From contig JAGMCI010000042.1 in assembly GCA_023129325.1 (NCBI GenBank), positions 17,136-81,135 of the forward strand: DNA of 64,000 nucleotides, written 5' to 3'. Below are positions 45,887 to 56,041 of the stretch, piece by piece. Numbering within the stretch: the first letter of the stretch is position 1; every line of letters starts with the position of its first letter. This stretch comes from Caldifarciminota bacterium. Lineage in GTDB: Bacteria; Hydrothermota; UBA3073; JACQXS01; JAGMCI01. The notes beneath the pieces are model-generated. The model was not told the DNA's origin. It ran no database searches and saw nothing but the letters and a program-made list of their open reading frames with translations. The position numbers were made by a program, and so were the translations under genes.

Positions 45887-46791
45887 TTAGCATTATAATA
45901 CCTACTTATAATGAGGAACCAGCAATTGGTAAAGTCATAGATGATGTAAAAAAGACTATGGATAAGAGCTCCTATGAATATGAAATTATAGTTGTTGACG
46001 ATGTCTCAAAGGATAAGACTCGTGATATAGTCCGTTCAAAGAGTATCAAATTAGTTGAGCATCTTGAGAATAAAGGTGTGGGCAGAGCCAGAAAAACAGG
46101 TATCCTTGAAGCCAAAGGAGATATAATTGTAATGCTTGATGGTGATGACAGTTATCCTGCTAACCGTATTCCTGATTTATTGGCTTATTTACCTCGTTAT
46201 GATATGGCAATTGGTGCACGCCAAATTGAAGCAGGCTCAAAGCCCTGGCTCCGTATTCCAGCCAAAGCGTTTATTAGACGATTGGCTGAATATATAACCC
46301 AAAAAAAGATTCCAGACTTAAACTCAGGACTTAGAGCATTTAAAAAGAAAATAGCTCTCCAATTTTTTAATCTCTTGCCTGACACCCATTCTTTTGTAAG
46401 CACCTTAACTATTGCCTTATTGACAAATGCTTATGATGTAAAATATATCTCAATTGACTATAAGAAAAGGGTAGGCATCTCAACTTTCCACCCCATCCGA
46501 GATACTACAAATTATTTCCTATTGATTTTCAGGACAATTATGTATTTTAAACCCCTCCGTGTATTCTTACCTTTTGGATTAATTATATTTATTGGAGGAT
46601 TTATACGCACGGTTTACGATGCCAGGGTATTACATCATATAAAAGAATCAGATGTAATAATTATGCTCACCAGTTTTTTAATCTTCGTACTTGGTTTTTT
46701 AGCCGATTTAATCGTAAAACTAAGACCATTTAAAGAACCCTTCGGGCTTGAGCCCTCGAGGGCAAAGCCACAGAGCCCACAGAGAAAATAA
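45883..46791 (+). CDS. Glycosyltransferase family 2 (DPM1-like)
   Basis: ISIIIPTYNEEPAIGKVIDDV, VVDDVSKDKTRDI, MLDGDDSYP, C-terminal TM helices. Confidence 0.9.
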   Translation: MISIIIPTYNEEPAIGKVIDDVKKTMDKSSYEYEIIVVDDVSKDKTRDIVRSKSIKLVEHLENKGVGRARKTGILEAKGDIIVMLDGDDSYPANRIPDLLAYLPRYDMAIGARQIEAGSKPWLRIPAKAFIRRLAEYITQKKIPDLNSGLRAFKKKIALQFFNLLPDTHSFVSTLTIALLTNAYDVKYISIDYKKRVGISTFHPIRDTTNYFLLIFRTIMYFKPLRVFLPFGLIIFIGGFIRTVYDARVLHHIKESDVIIMLTSFLIFVLGFLADLIVKLRPFKEPFGLEPSRAKPQSPQRK

Positions 46792-46833
46792 GGAACCACA
46801 GATTACACAGATTAAAAGATGGGGGTATTTCTT

Positions 46834-48555
46834 TCATTTTAAATTTGTTAATAATTTCTGGATATATTTCCGCTTACCCAAATCAACTTCCCCTCTTTTC
46901 ATAGCTTTTTCTAAATAAAAAGTTGCTTTTTGAGGATTTCCTTTTTTGTAGAATATCAATCCAAGATAAAGGTAAATCTGGTCAAATCCAGGAGATAGCT
47001 TTTCTACTTTCTTATACTCCTTGACTGCCAAATTAAGATTATTTGTAATCATATAAATATAAGCTAATTTATTTCTTGCATCAACATTATAGGGATTTAG
47101 TTTAATACATTTTTCTAAATAAAAGATACACTCTTTAAGCAATGGCTCAACTTTTTTAAAAGGTGGTGGCTTTTGTTTTAGCCTTGCATCGTCCAAAAGG
47201 TCTTCACACTTGTGTGCTTTATAAAAAGCCTTCTTTAATTGAACATCAGATTGAAATGTCTTCACAATAGGTCGTGCTACTATAAATGCTCCAAGTAATA
47301 AAGGCAAATAAATAAGGTATCTCCATTTTGGGATATATATTTTTTTGTTGTATTCTTTTTTACCCAAAATTGATGAACAAAGCCCCAGCATAAACCAAAA
47401 TATAAAACCTATTGATGTCCATCTTAAACTAACTGATATCAGATTATGTATAAGTAATGCAAAACATCCTATCCCAGCTCCAATAATGAGAACTTTATCC
47501 TCTCTTGTTCCTTTCCACCACCATTTAAAAAAAGAAAATATAATCCATAGGAATGCAAGAATACCAAAGATTCCAAGTTCTCCTGCAATCTCAATATATT
47601 CACAATGAGCATGAGAAGTAAAGTGAGATAATCCAAGCTCAAGATAGTTTGTCGGTCTATATTGTGGGAAATAGATTTGAAATGTCCCTAATCCTGTTCC
47701 TAATATAGGGTTAGCTTTAAACATATTAAAAGTAGATTTGTAAATTACTCTCCTTATCACAGGTGGAGATACTTTTTCCTGAACTTGAGGAAATCTTATA
47801 ACTGCTATAATAAATAATATAAGAACAATAGTTCCTAATGAAATAAGTATTTTCTTGTCTAATTTTTGATAATAGCCTATAATCAGTATAATAAAAGAAC
47901 CTACAAATCCAATCCATGCACCAACAGAATGTGTTGTATAAAGTGCATATATAAGTATGATTACACTAAATACCCCAAAGGCTTTTCGTCTTAATAATAA
48001 GCAAATTGATATGGGTAACACAGCTATAAGCCAGGAGGCAAAGAAATTTGGATGTCCAAAAGTTGACATCTGTTTTGGCTCTTCAAGTTCAATTGCTTTC
48101 CACCGTATAAGTTCAATATTATGATATTCAAGTATTCCATAAATAGCTGTAATAAGACCAACTATTAATAAAGAATAAATTACTGTCTGGATTATTTTCT
48201 TTTCTCTTATAAAATTTAATACCATAAAATAAATCAATCCATAACTTAATAATCTTCTTAATTCTTCAATACTTGCATATTTATATTTTGATATAAGAGT
48301 TGAAATTAAACAAATAGCAAGGAAGATAAGTATTGACAAATTTAAAGGATTTTTTACAAACTTTATCTTTCCGGATTCAAGAATTGAAACGAGCCATAAA
48401 ATAAAAAGCACAAGGGCAACGAGTTGAAGAATAAGTGTTTTTATTGAAGTTGGGTGATAAGAAAGCGATGAAATAGAAAGTGGTATAAAAAAAATTAAAC
48501 CTACAAGGCAAATTTGAATAAGCCTGGACAAGACATAATTAAATCTTAAATTCAC
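46834..48555 (-). CDS. O-antigen ligase-like membrane protein with C-terminal TPR repeats
   Basis: Multi-TM; GHPNFFASWL, SHAHCEYIEIAGELGIFGI; TPR-like tail. Confidence 0.85.
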   Translation of the reverse strand: MNLRFNYVLSRLIQICLVGLIFFIPLSISSLSYHPTSIKTLILQLVALVLFILWLVSILESGKIKFVKNPLNLSILIFLAICLISTLISKYKYASIEELRRLLSYGLIYFMVLNFIREKKIIQTVIYSLLIVGLITAIYGILEYHNIELIRWKAIELEEPKQMSTFGHPNFFASWLIAVLPISICLLLRRKAFGVFSVIILIYALYTTHSVGAWIGFVGSFIILIIGYYQKLDKKILISLGTIVLILFIIAVIRFPQVQEKVSPPVIRRVIYKSTFNMFKANPILGTGLGTFQIYFPQYRPTNYLELGLSHFTSHAHCEYIEIAGELGIFGILAFLWIIFSFFKWWWKGTREDKVLIIGAGIGCFALLIHNLISVSLRWTSIGFIFWFMLGLCSSILGKKEYNKKIYIPKWRYLIYLPLLLGAFIVARPIVKTFQSDVQLKKAFYKAHKCEDLLDDARLKQKPPPFKKVEPLLKECIFYLEKCIKLNPYNVDARNKLAYIYMITNNLNLAVKEYKKVEKLSPGFDQIYLYLGLIFYKKGNPQKATFYLEKAMKRGEVDLGKRKYIQKLLTNLK

Positions 48556-48858
48556 AAATTAAATATTAACCACAGAGCACAATTTTCAAAACCGCAGATA
48601 AATACTGATGCTCGCAGATACTCTTTTAGAATTTCAAATACCAAAGCTCAAATAACAAATGTCATTCTGACCCTGAACGAAGCGAAGGGGAAGAATCTCT
48701 TTTTTTGACATTTAGATATTTGGCATTTATTTGACATTAAATTTTTAGATTTTGAAATTTAATCTTTCTGTGTTCATCTGTGGCTAATACATTATTTGAG
48801 TTTATTATTTCTTTGTGCCCTTTGTGGTTCAAAAATCTTTCTTTGCGCTCTCTGCCGT

Positions 48859-50286
48859 TTATTTTAAAAGAATAAACTTTTTGGTAGAAGTAAATTTGCC
48901 TGCCTCAAGTTTATAGAAATAAATTCCAGCAGACAAATCATTGGAGTCCAATTTGATTTCATAATATCCTACTCTCTGTGGCTCATTTACAAGCGTTCTA
49001 ACAAGCTTTCCAGCAATATCATAAATTTTTAAAGATACAGTTGTTAGTTGTTGGTTGTTAGTTTTTAGTTTACCTGGCAACTGATAATTGATAACTGTGA
49101 ACTGATGAAATGGATTAGGTTGATTTTGAGAAAGTAAGAAAACTTGTGGGATTTGATGCAGATATTTCTCTTCCACACCAACTTCTTTCAAATATCGTTT
49201 ATAGTAAATTTCATAGTTGCCATCCCTATTATCTTGCCAAACTATATGAATTATGCTATCTGAAACTGTAATTGATGGGTGTTCAGAAGAACCAGTATCT
49301 GTAAGTGCTGTATCAGGAGTCCAGGTTGTGCCACCATCTGGTGATTGTTTATAATAAATCTCCCAATTACCATCTCTATTATCCTGCCATACCAAATGTA
49401 ATGTATCAGATGAAGTTACAAGAGAAGGATATTTAGAATCTCCTGTTGCATTTGTAAGTCTCTCATCAAGTTCCCAAGTTTCTCCATTATTTAATGACTG
49501 CTTATAATAAATTTCTGGATTTCCATCTCTATTATCTTGCCAGATTACATACACTAGGTTATTGAAAGCCGCAACGCAAGGATGGTTCCCTTGCGTAAGT
49601 GTTGTTTCTGGATCCCAATAAGAGGTACAGTTACTGTAATAAATTGTACCATCATTACACCATACTCCGTGGAGCTTACTTCCCGAAGCTACTATACTGG
49701 GATAAGATTCCTTTTCTAAAGGGATACTATGCCAAGAAATCCACTCTTGATCCCATCCTCCTGTATGTGAACCATATATTTTAGAGATCCCGCGATAACT
49801 GCATCCAGTATTCCTTCCTAAATATAAAATATGCACGGTATCTTCTAAAACGGAAATAGAGGGATATCCAGCACAATGCCAATCATAAGGAGGAGGTCTG
49901 TATGGAGAAAGCCAATTTATACCACCAAGTGCGCAACTGTAATATAAATTGTCGTATCCATCGGGATTTCCTATCCAAGATGCATGTATTTTATCTCTTG
50001 ATGCAGCTAAAGACGGAAATTTTTCAGGCAAAACAGTATTTGTAAGATTTGTATCTTTTTCCCAGGTTGAGCCACCGTAGATTGAGCGTTTAAAGTAAAT
50101 GTCATCTGTCCCATCTCTCTGGTCCCACCATACTACATAAACTGTATCACCTGATGCGGCGACACATTTAGCATTATTAAGTGAAGTAAATGAACCCCCT
50201 GGAGCATCAGTTAATCTCACATCAGGTCCCCATCCAGCAAAACAAGTGCTTGCTATAAATAAGATTGCAAACATATATTTTTTCAT
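48859..50286 (-). CDS. Secreted BNR/sialidase-like beta-propeller repeat protein with T9SS type A-like C-terminal domain
   Basis: Repeated VWQDNRDGNxEIYYKxSxDGGxTWxxD.LT; C-terminus SLKIYDIAGKLVRTLVNEPQ...SAGIYFYKLEAGKFTSTKKFILLK. Confidence 0.88.
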   Translation of the reverse strand: MKKYMFAILFIASTCFAGWGPDVRLTDAPGGSFTSLNNAKCVAASGDTVYVVWWDQRDGTDDIYFKRSIYGGSTWEKDTNLTNTVLPEKFPSLAASRDKIHASWIGNPDGYDNLYYSCALGGINWLSPYRPPPYDWHCAGYPSISVLEDTVHILYLGRNTGCSYRGISKIYGSHTGGWDQEWISWHSIPLEKESYPSIVASGSKLHGVWCNDGTIYYSNCTSYWDPETTLTQGNHPCVAAFNNLVYVIWQDNRDGNPEIYYKQSLNNGETWELDERLTNATGDSKYPSLVTSSDTLHLVWQDNRDGNWEIYYKQSPDGGTTWTPDTALTDTGSSEHPSITVSDSIIHIVWQDNRDGNYEIYYKRYLKEVGVEEKYLHQIPQVFLLSQNQPNPFHQFTVINYQLPGKLKTNNQQLTTVSLKIYDIAGKLVRTLVNEPQRVGYYEIKLDSNDLSAGIYFYKLEAGKFTSTKKFILLK

Positions 50287-50302
50287 TTCTCCTCCTTATT
50301 TA

Positions 50303-50330
50303 TTTATAATTCAGAACTGAAAAAAGTCAA
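50303..50330 (-). promoter_or_regulatory. Predicted sigma70 promoter of 48859..50286 gene
   Basis: TTGACT-N16-TATAAA on minus strand then AGGAGGAG SD. Confidence 0.6.
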
Positions 50331-51640
50331 GTTTTTTTATTTATCCAACCTATCAACATCCAGAATAAAGGTATAATGGCATAGTGAGCAAGCCCAATAA
50401 TCTCTCCAAGTGAAGATAGCATTATAACAAATACACATATAAAAAGCATATTTTTAAATCTATGCGACCACAAATTCATAAAAATAAGATAAATTATTGA
50501 TAAATAAAGAATTCCCCCTAATATACTTGTAGCCAAGAATACATTGATAAAGTCCACCTCACTCCCCCCAGAAGATTTGCCAAACTTTTTTGCCGCTAAT
50601 GTGGTGCTTCCAAGTCCATAGCCAAAAGGATTTTTAATAAACGCTACATTTAAGTCTTTCCTAATTCCTTCAAAATATATTGGTAATGTGGACCTCGTTC
50701 CAAATGGGTCAATTACACCAGCTACCTGGCGTTCTAATGCATTACCAATTTTTGGGATTTTTATAAAAAGCCCTGGACGATAATTTACAACACTCAAAAC
50801 TACAATAATCACAAGTAAAGAGAAAGATAAAAAAATTGCCATTTTCTTCCATTCCTTCAACTTAATTGCAAAAAGAACTATTATCACTGCCAATAGTTTA
50901 AATAAAAATCCCCTAACCCCACCAATTAATCCTGCCCAAAAGAAAATCAGTAATAATATTAGATAAAAAGGTTTCCTCTCATAAATAATTTTAACTAATG
51001 CAATTGCAGCTACTATATTTAAAAATGTAGTATACTCAGAGACACTAACAAAGGTTGAGAAAGGTCTAAACACTCCTCCACTAATCTGGAGCGATACATA
51101 TCCCCCATATTGAATCCAATATTTTTCAAATCCTCTAAAACCAAGATAAACTTGGCATATCCCATAGATAGCAACAACCACTCCAATCCAAATATACAGA
51201 TTAAGCAATTTAATGACATCTTCTCTTTTTGCAAAAACCGCTCCAATAAAAAACCAGAGCACAGGGATAATGTAAAATATAATCCCCCCTATCCCAACAA
51301 GTAAATTTTCTTGTAAAGGATTAAAGATTTGCAAAGTAAAAATACCAAGAAGCATGAGGAGCAACCTTGTTAATCTGTCTCTCTTGATTAACTTCAGGAG
51401 TTCCATTCTATGGAATGTCAATATCTTTATAATCAAGAATATACAAACAACAATTCCTATAAGCAGGATGGGGTCATATTTTGTATATGGGTTAAAAGTG
51501 TAAAGCAATCTTCTTACAAAGCCCATAAAGGGAAGCCAGAGAAATGTAACAAATATACCTTTTTGAGGATTTTTTATTGTCACCAGAAGAAGTAAAGAAG
51601 CAATAATCCCTGCTACAATCCACCGAATTGCCAATGCCAT
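50327..51640 (-). CDS. O-antigen ligase/polymerase-like membrane protein
   Basis: Multi-TM, NPFGYGLGSTTLAAKKFG...EVDFINVFLATSILGGILYL. Confidence 0.75.
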   Translation of the reverse strand: MALAIRWIVAGIIASLLLLVTIKNPQKGIFVTFLWLPFMGFVRRLLYTFNPYTKYDPILLIGIVVCIFLIIKILTFHRMELLKLIKRDRLTRLLLMLLGIFTLQIFNPLQENLLVGIGGIIFYIIPVLWFFIGAVFAKREDVIKLLNLYIWIGVVVAIYGICQVYLGFRGFEKYWIQYGGYVSLQISGGVFRPFSTFVSVSEYTTFLNIVAAIALVKIIYERKPFYLILLLIFFWAGLIGGVRGFLFKLLAVIIVLFAIKLKEWKKMAIFLSFSLLVIIVVLSVVNYRPGLFIKIPKIGNALERQVAGVIDPFGTRSTLPIYFEGIRKDLNVAFIKNPFGYGLGSTTLAAKKFGKSSGGSEVDFINVFLATSILGGILYLSIIYLIFMNLWSHRFKNMLFICVFVIMLSSLGEIIGLAHYAIIPLFWMLIGWINKKT

Positions 51641-51645
51641 TCTAA

Positions 51646-52230
51646 TTATTTTTTACCAAATTTTGGTTCTTTGCCTTTAAGGAGGCGCTTTATGTTGGCT
51701 CGGTGTGAGAATATTACAAATAAAAAGATAATAAGTATAAAAAAGGATATTGGTGAGATACGATTCCAGATAAAGATTAATATAGTAAGTACTGCAGATG
51801 CTCCCATTGACGCAACTGATACCCATCTAAAAACTAAAAACAATATTAACCACACTCCAAATGCAATTGCCGCTCCAGATGGTGCAAGTCCTATAAAAAC
51901 TCCAAGTCCAGTTGCCACCCCTTTTCCACCTTTAAATTTAAGCCAGGGAGTAAATGCATGTCCAAGAATTGCACTGAGTCCTGCAATAATAGCTGGATTT
52001 ATTCCAAAGTGGACTTTTGATAAAAAGACAGGCAAAAATCCTTTAGCAACATCAAGCAAAAAGACAGGGATGCCAAGTGATTTTCCACAAACTCTCCATA
52101 CATTTGTGGCTCCTGTATTTTGACTTCCATATTCTCTTATATCAATTTTTTTAAATACTTTAGCGAAAACATATCCCCATGGAATACTGCCAAACAGGAA
52201 CCCAAAAACAAAAGCCAATAGATAATTCAT
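51646..52230 (-). CDS. plsY: Glycerol-3-phosphate acyltransferase PlsY
   Basis: FGSIPWGYVFAKVFKKIDIREYGSQNTGATNVWR, AILGHAFTPWLKFKGGKGVATGLG. Confidence 0.96.
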   Translation of the reverse strand: MNYLLAFVFGFLFGSIPWGYVFAKVFKKIDIREYGSQNTGATNVWRVCGKSLGIPVFLLDVAKGFLPVFLSKVHFGINPAIIAGLSAILGHAFTPWLKFKGGKGVATGLGVFIGLAPSGAAIAFGVWLILFLVFRWVSVASMGASAVLTILIFIWNRISPISFFILIIFLFVIFSHRANIKRLLKGKEPKFGKK

Positions 52231-52572
52231 TTATAAAACGCCACAGAATCACACAGAAAAACACAAAGGTTTATTTTCCCCTTTTCCCAGATTTTCCATT
52301 TTCCCTTTAATTACACAAATTTTGCAATTTTGCCTTTAATCATTCTGCGTGCTATTTTTTATCTTAGTTTAAACTAAAAAATTAAAAATGCAAACTTTTT
52401 CTTATGAGTCTGGTCTGAAAATTTAAAAGTTCGTCACAAAATCACGAAGTCCGTATAAACATTAGCACGCAGACCCGCTTCGCCGACCTGCTTCAGCGAG
52501 GCGAGTATTCACAGATAGGATAGATTTACACAGATATAATATATTTTATTTAAATCTGTGGCTGTTTTTTAC

Positions 52573-52600
52573 TTGACTTTTGGAAAATTTTGGTTATATA
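52573..52600 (+). promoter_or_regulatory. Predicted promoter of lepB (apparently leaderless, GTG start)
   Basis: TTGACT-N16-TATATA then 7 nt to GTG 52608. Confidence 0.55.
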
Positions 52601-52607
52601 TACATAA

Positions 52608-53297
52608 GTGCCAAGAAAGAAAAAAAGCAAACTCAGGGGTTGGGTTGAAGATATCATTTTTATTGTAGTTTGTGTTTTTTTAATCAAAACATTTATAGTC
52701 CAAGCTTACCGAATACCCACCGGCTCAATGGAACCCAACCTCTTAATAGGAGACCACTTATTTGGTTGTTGTTTCTTTTATGGGATTAAAATTCCTTTTA
52801 CGGATAAACGGGTTTTAAGGATTAGAAAACCTCATCGTGGAGACATAGTAATCTTCAGGTATCCTTATGAGCGTAAAAATTTTGTAAAGAGGTGTGTAGC
52901 TGTTGGAGGAGACATCATAGAAATAAAAGATAAAAAAGTTTATATAAATGGTCATTTGTTAAATGAACCTTACGCCAAGTTTCGCGACCCGATGATTTAT
53001 CCAAATTTAGATATGAACAAATCAGAATATCAAAGGATATGGGAAAAGAGTGGATTCAAAAGAGCAGGAGGCAGAATAAGAGACAATTTTGGTCCTGCAA
53101 AAATACCATCAAATTCTTTTTTTATGATGGGAGATAATCGTGATTACTCATTTGACTCTCGTTTTTGGGGACCTTTAAAAGAGAAATACATTCTTGGTAA
53201 ATTTTTAATTTTATATTTTTCATGGGATAGCAAGCCCCCTCTTTATAAAATATGGCAAAAAGTAAGATGGAAGAGAATAGGACAGGTGGTGAAGTAA
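52608..53297 (+). CDS. lepB: Signal peptidase I
   Basis: YRIPTGSMEPNLLIGDHLF, RGDIVIFRYP, KRCVAVGGD, MMGDNRDYSFDSRFWGPL. Confidence 0.96.
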   Translation: MPRKKKSKLRGWVEDIIFIVVCVFLIKTFIVQAYRIPTGSMEPNLLIGDHLFGCCFFYGIKIPFTDKRVLRIRKPHRGDIVIFRYPYERKNFVKRCVAVGGDIIEIKDKKVYINGHLLNEPYAKFRDPMIYPNLDMNKSEYQRIWEKSGFKRAGGRIRDNFGPAKIPSNSFFMMGDNRDYSFDSRFWGPLKEKYILGKFLILYFSWDSKPPLYKIWQKVRWKRIGQVVK

Positions 53298-53383
53298 GAA
53301 GTAAGAAGTAGGAAGTGGGAATTACAAATCACTCATTTTTTGAATCCTTTCATTTTAATTTGCATCTAAAAGTATGAACGAAA

Positions 53384-53899
53384 ATGGCAAAACGAAAAAC
53401 ACTCAAACAAGAATTAGAGGAATATAAGGATAACTATTTAAGAGCACTTGCTGAGTTTGAAAATTACAAAAAGAGGGTTCGTAAAGACAGGGAAGTACTA
53501 ATAAATTATGCCAATGAAAGGCTCATTCTTGAGTTTATTCCTGTTCTTGACAATTTTGAAAGAGGAATAGGAAATTGTAAATTGCAAATTGTAAAATGTA
53601 AAATGAAAGATAAGAAATTATTTAAAAGTTTTTATGAGGGTATTAAATTAATTTATAGTAGTTTTAAGAAAACCCTTGAGAATGAAGGGCTTAAATCTTT
53701 TAATTCCATTAATGAAAAATTTGACCCCAGATTTCATGAAGCAATTTCGGTAGCAGAGTCTGATTGTCAGGTTTCTGATACAGTGATTTCTGAAATTTCA
53801 AAAGGCTATATATTTAAGGACAGGGTTATAAGACCTGCGCAAGTAGTAGTTTCAAAGAAAGCAGAGTCAAAAATCAAAAAACATAGGAAAACGAATTAA
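53384..53899 (+). CDS. grpE: Nucleotide exchange factor GrpE
   Basis: YLRALAEFENYKKRVRKDRE, PVLDNFERGI, FDPRFHEAIS, GYIFKDRVIRPAQVVVSK. Confidence 0.94.
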   Translation: MAKRKTLKQELEEYKDNYLRALAEFENYKKRVRKDREVLINYANERLILEFIPVLDNFERGIGNCKLQIVKCKMKDKKLFKSFYEGIKLIYSSFKKTLENEGLKSFNSINEKFDPRFHEAISVAESDCQVSDTVISEISKGYIFKDRVIRPAQVVVSKKAESKIKKHRKTN

Positions 53900-53911
53900 A
53901 CAGGAGGCAAC

Positions 53912-55915
53912 ATGGCGGAGAAAGCAATAGGAATTGATTTAGGCACAACTTATTCTTGTGTAGCGGTAGTGGAGGGCAAGGAGCGCACTGTAATTCCTAA
54001 CCCTGATGGTGGACGCACAACTCCCTCTGTAGTAGCCATCACTTCATCTGGCGAGCGGCTTGTAGGTCCACTTGCCAGGCGTCAGATAGTAACGAATCCT
54101 GACAGCACTATATATTCAATTAAAAGATTTATGGGTCGTCGTCATTCTGAGGTAAGTGAGGAGATGAAACTTGTTTCTTATAAGGTCATAGAAGGTCCAC
54201 ATCAGGATGCAAGAGTAACGATGGCTGGCAAGGAATACTCTTCCCCCGAGATATCAGCTCTGGTTTTACAATATTTAAAGAAATCAGCAGAAGACTATCT
54301 TGGCGAAAAGATAACAAAGGCAGTCATAACAGTTCCGGCTTACTTCAATGACTCACAGCGTAAGGCGACCAAGGATGCAGGTAAAATTGCTGGTCTTGAA
54401 GTTCTAAGAATAATAAATGAGCCAACAGCTGCTTCTTTAGCTTATGGTTTAGGGACTAAGAAAAAGGAAAGGGTAGTAGTATACGATTTTGGTGGTGGCA
54501 CATTTGACATTTCCATAATAGAATTAGACATGAGTGCAGACCCTCCTCTAATTGAGGTTATAGCAACGAATGGCGATACTCATCTTGGTGGAGACAACAT
54601 AGATGAGCGAATAGCGAACTGGCTTGTCACAGAATTCAAGAAAGAGAACGGCATAGACTTAAGCAAAGACCGGTCTGCCTTACAGAGATTAAGAGAGGCA
54701 TCTGAGAAAGCAAAATGCGAACTTTCAACAAGTTTACAGACGAGCATCAATTTACCATTTATAACGGCTGATTCATCTGGTCCCAAGCATCTTGATGTAA
54801 AGCTAACGAGAGCCAAATTAGAATCTCTTATTGAGGACTTAATTGAAAAGTCAAGAAAGCCCTGTGAGCAGGCAGTTGAGGATGCAATAAAGAAGACTGG
54901 CTCTTCAATAAAAGCCATAGAAGATATTGACCAAATAATTCTTGTTGGTGGTATGACCCGGATGCCCAAGATTCAGAGGTTTGTAAAAGATTTTTTTGGC
55001 AAAGACCCTCATCGTGGCATAAATCCCGATGAAGTTGTAGCTATAGGCGCTGCTATTCAAGCCAATGTCTTGGTGGGCGGAAAAGAGAAAAAGGAAGTTC
55101 TTCTCTTAGATGTAACGCCATTAACATTAGGGATTGAGACTTTAGGCAATGTTCGCACAGCTATGATTGAACGCAACACAACTATTCCAACCCGGAAGAC
55201 CCGAATATTCACAACTGCTTCTGACAACCAGCCTGCTGTGACCATCAATGTTCTTCAAGGCGAACGTCCTATGGCAAGTGATAACCGAAGTTTGGGCAGG
55301 TTTGACCTGATAGACATTCCACCAGCTCCTCGTGGTATCCCCCAGATAGAAGTAGCTTTTGACATAGATGCAAGTGGCATTTTACATGTTAAGGCAGTAG
55401 ACAAAGCGACCAAGAAAGAACAGTCAATAAGAATTACGGGCTCCTCTGGTCTCAGTGAAGATGAAGTGGACAAGATGGTAAATGAAGCGAAAACTCATGA
55501 GACAGAGGATAAGAAAAAGAAAGAATTAATTGAAACGAGGAATCAAGCTGACACTTTAATTTATTCAGTGGAGAAGAGTTTAAAAGACTTTGGCGATAAA
55601 ATACCCGAATCTGAGCGTAAGAACATCCAGGATGCCATTGAGCGTTTAAAGAAAGATATAGCTGGTAATGACATAGTTACAATTAAGAAAACTATGGATG
55701 ACCTTCAAAAAGCGAGCTATAAATTAGCTGAAGAGATGTATAAGAAAGCTGAAGCCGAGAAGCCAAAAGAAAAGGAGCCGAAAGCTGGAAAACCGAAACC
55801 CGAGAAACCAAAGGGAGAAAAGCCCACCACTGGTGGAAAAGAGGAAGGTCCCATAGAAGCAGAGTATGAAGTTATAGATGAAGAGGAGAAAAAAGATAAA
55901 AAACAAAATACCTAA
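53912..55915 (+). CDS. dnaK: Chaperone DnaK
   Basis: [41 protein letters not shown]. Confidence 0.99.
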   Translation: MAEKAIGIDLGTTYSCVAVVEGKERTVIPNPDGGRTTPSVVAITSSGERLVGPLARRQIVTNPDSTIYSIKRFMGRRHSEVSEEMKLVSYKVIEGPHQDARVTMAGKEYSSPEISALVLQYLKKSAEDYLGEKITKAVITVPAYFNDSQRKATKDAGKIAGLEVLRIINEPTAASLAYGLGTKKKERVVVYDFGGGTFDISIIELDMSADPPLIEVIATNGDTHLGGDNIDERIANWLVTEFKKENGIDLSKDRSALQRLREASEKAKCELSTSLQTSINLPFITADSSGPKHLDVKLTRAKLESLIEDLIEKSRKPCEQAVEDAIKKTGSSIKAIEDIDQIILVGGMTRMPKIQRFVKDFFGKDPHRGINPDEVVAIGAAIQANVLVGGKEKKEVLLLDVTPLTLGIETLGNVRTAMIERNTTIPTRKTRIFTTASDNQPAVTINVLQGERPMASDNRSLGRFDLIDIPPAPRGIPQIEVAFDIDASGILHVKAVDKATKKEQSIRITGSSGLSEDEVDKMVNEAKTHETEDKKKKELIETRNQADTLIYSVEKSLKDFGDKIPESERKNIQDAIERLKKDIAGNDIVTIKKTMDDLQKASYKLAEEMYKKAEAEKPKEKEPKAGKPKPEKPKGEKPTTGGKEEGPIEAEYEVIDEEEKKDKKQNT

Positions 55916-55971
55916 ATACCTAAACTTCAATCTTTCTTTAGAAATTTAGGCATTTTGTCTGCTCGTCACTT

Positions 55972-56029
55972 CCCTGCCCGACAGACGGTAGGTGGGGACT
56001 TTCTTGCCTACCGTCAGGTAGGTAGGTAT
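55972..56029. repeat. CCTGCC/GGTAGG-type palindrome between dnaK and dnaJ
   Basis: ccctgcccgacagacggtaggtggggactttcttgcctaccgtcaggtaggtaggta. Confidence 0.75.
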
Positions 56030-56041
56030 TTTTGATTTCGT

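Noticed and set aside
51671-52123. 150-aa plus-strand ORF opposite plsY
   Set aside because: Shadow of a clear PlsY gene.
54580-55473. Antisense ORFs within dnaK
   Set aside because: Shadow ORFs opposite a highly conserved coding sequence.
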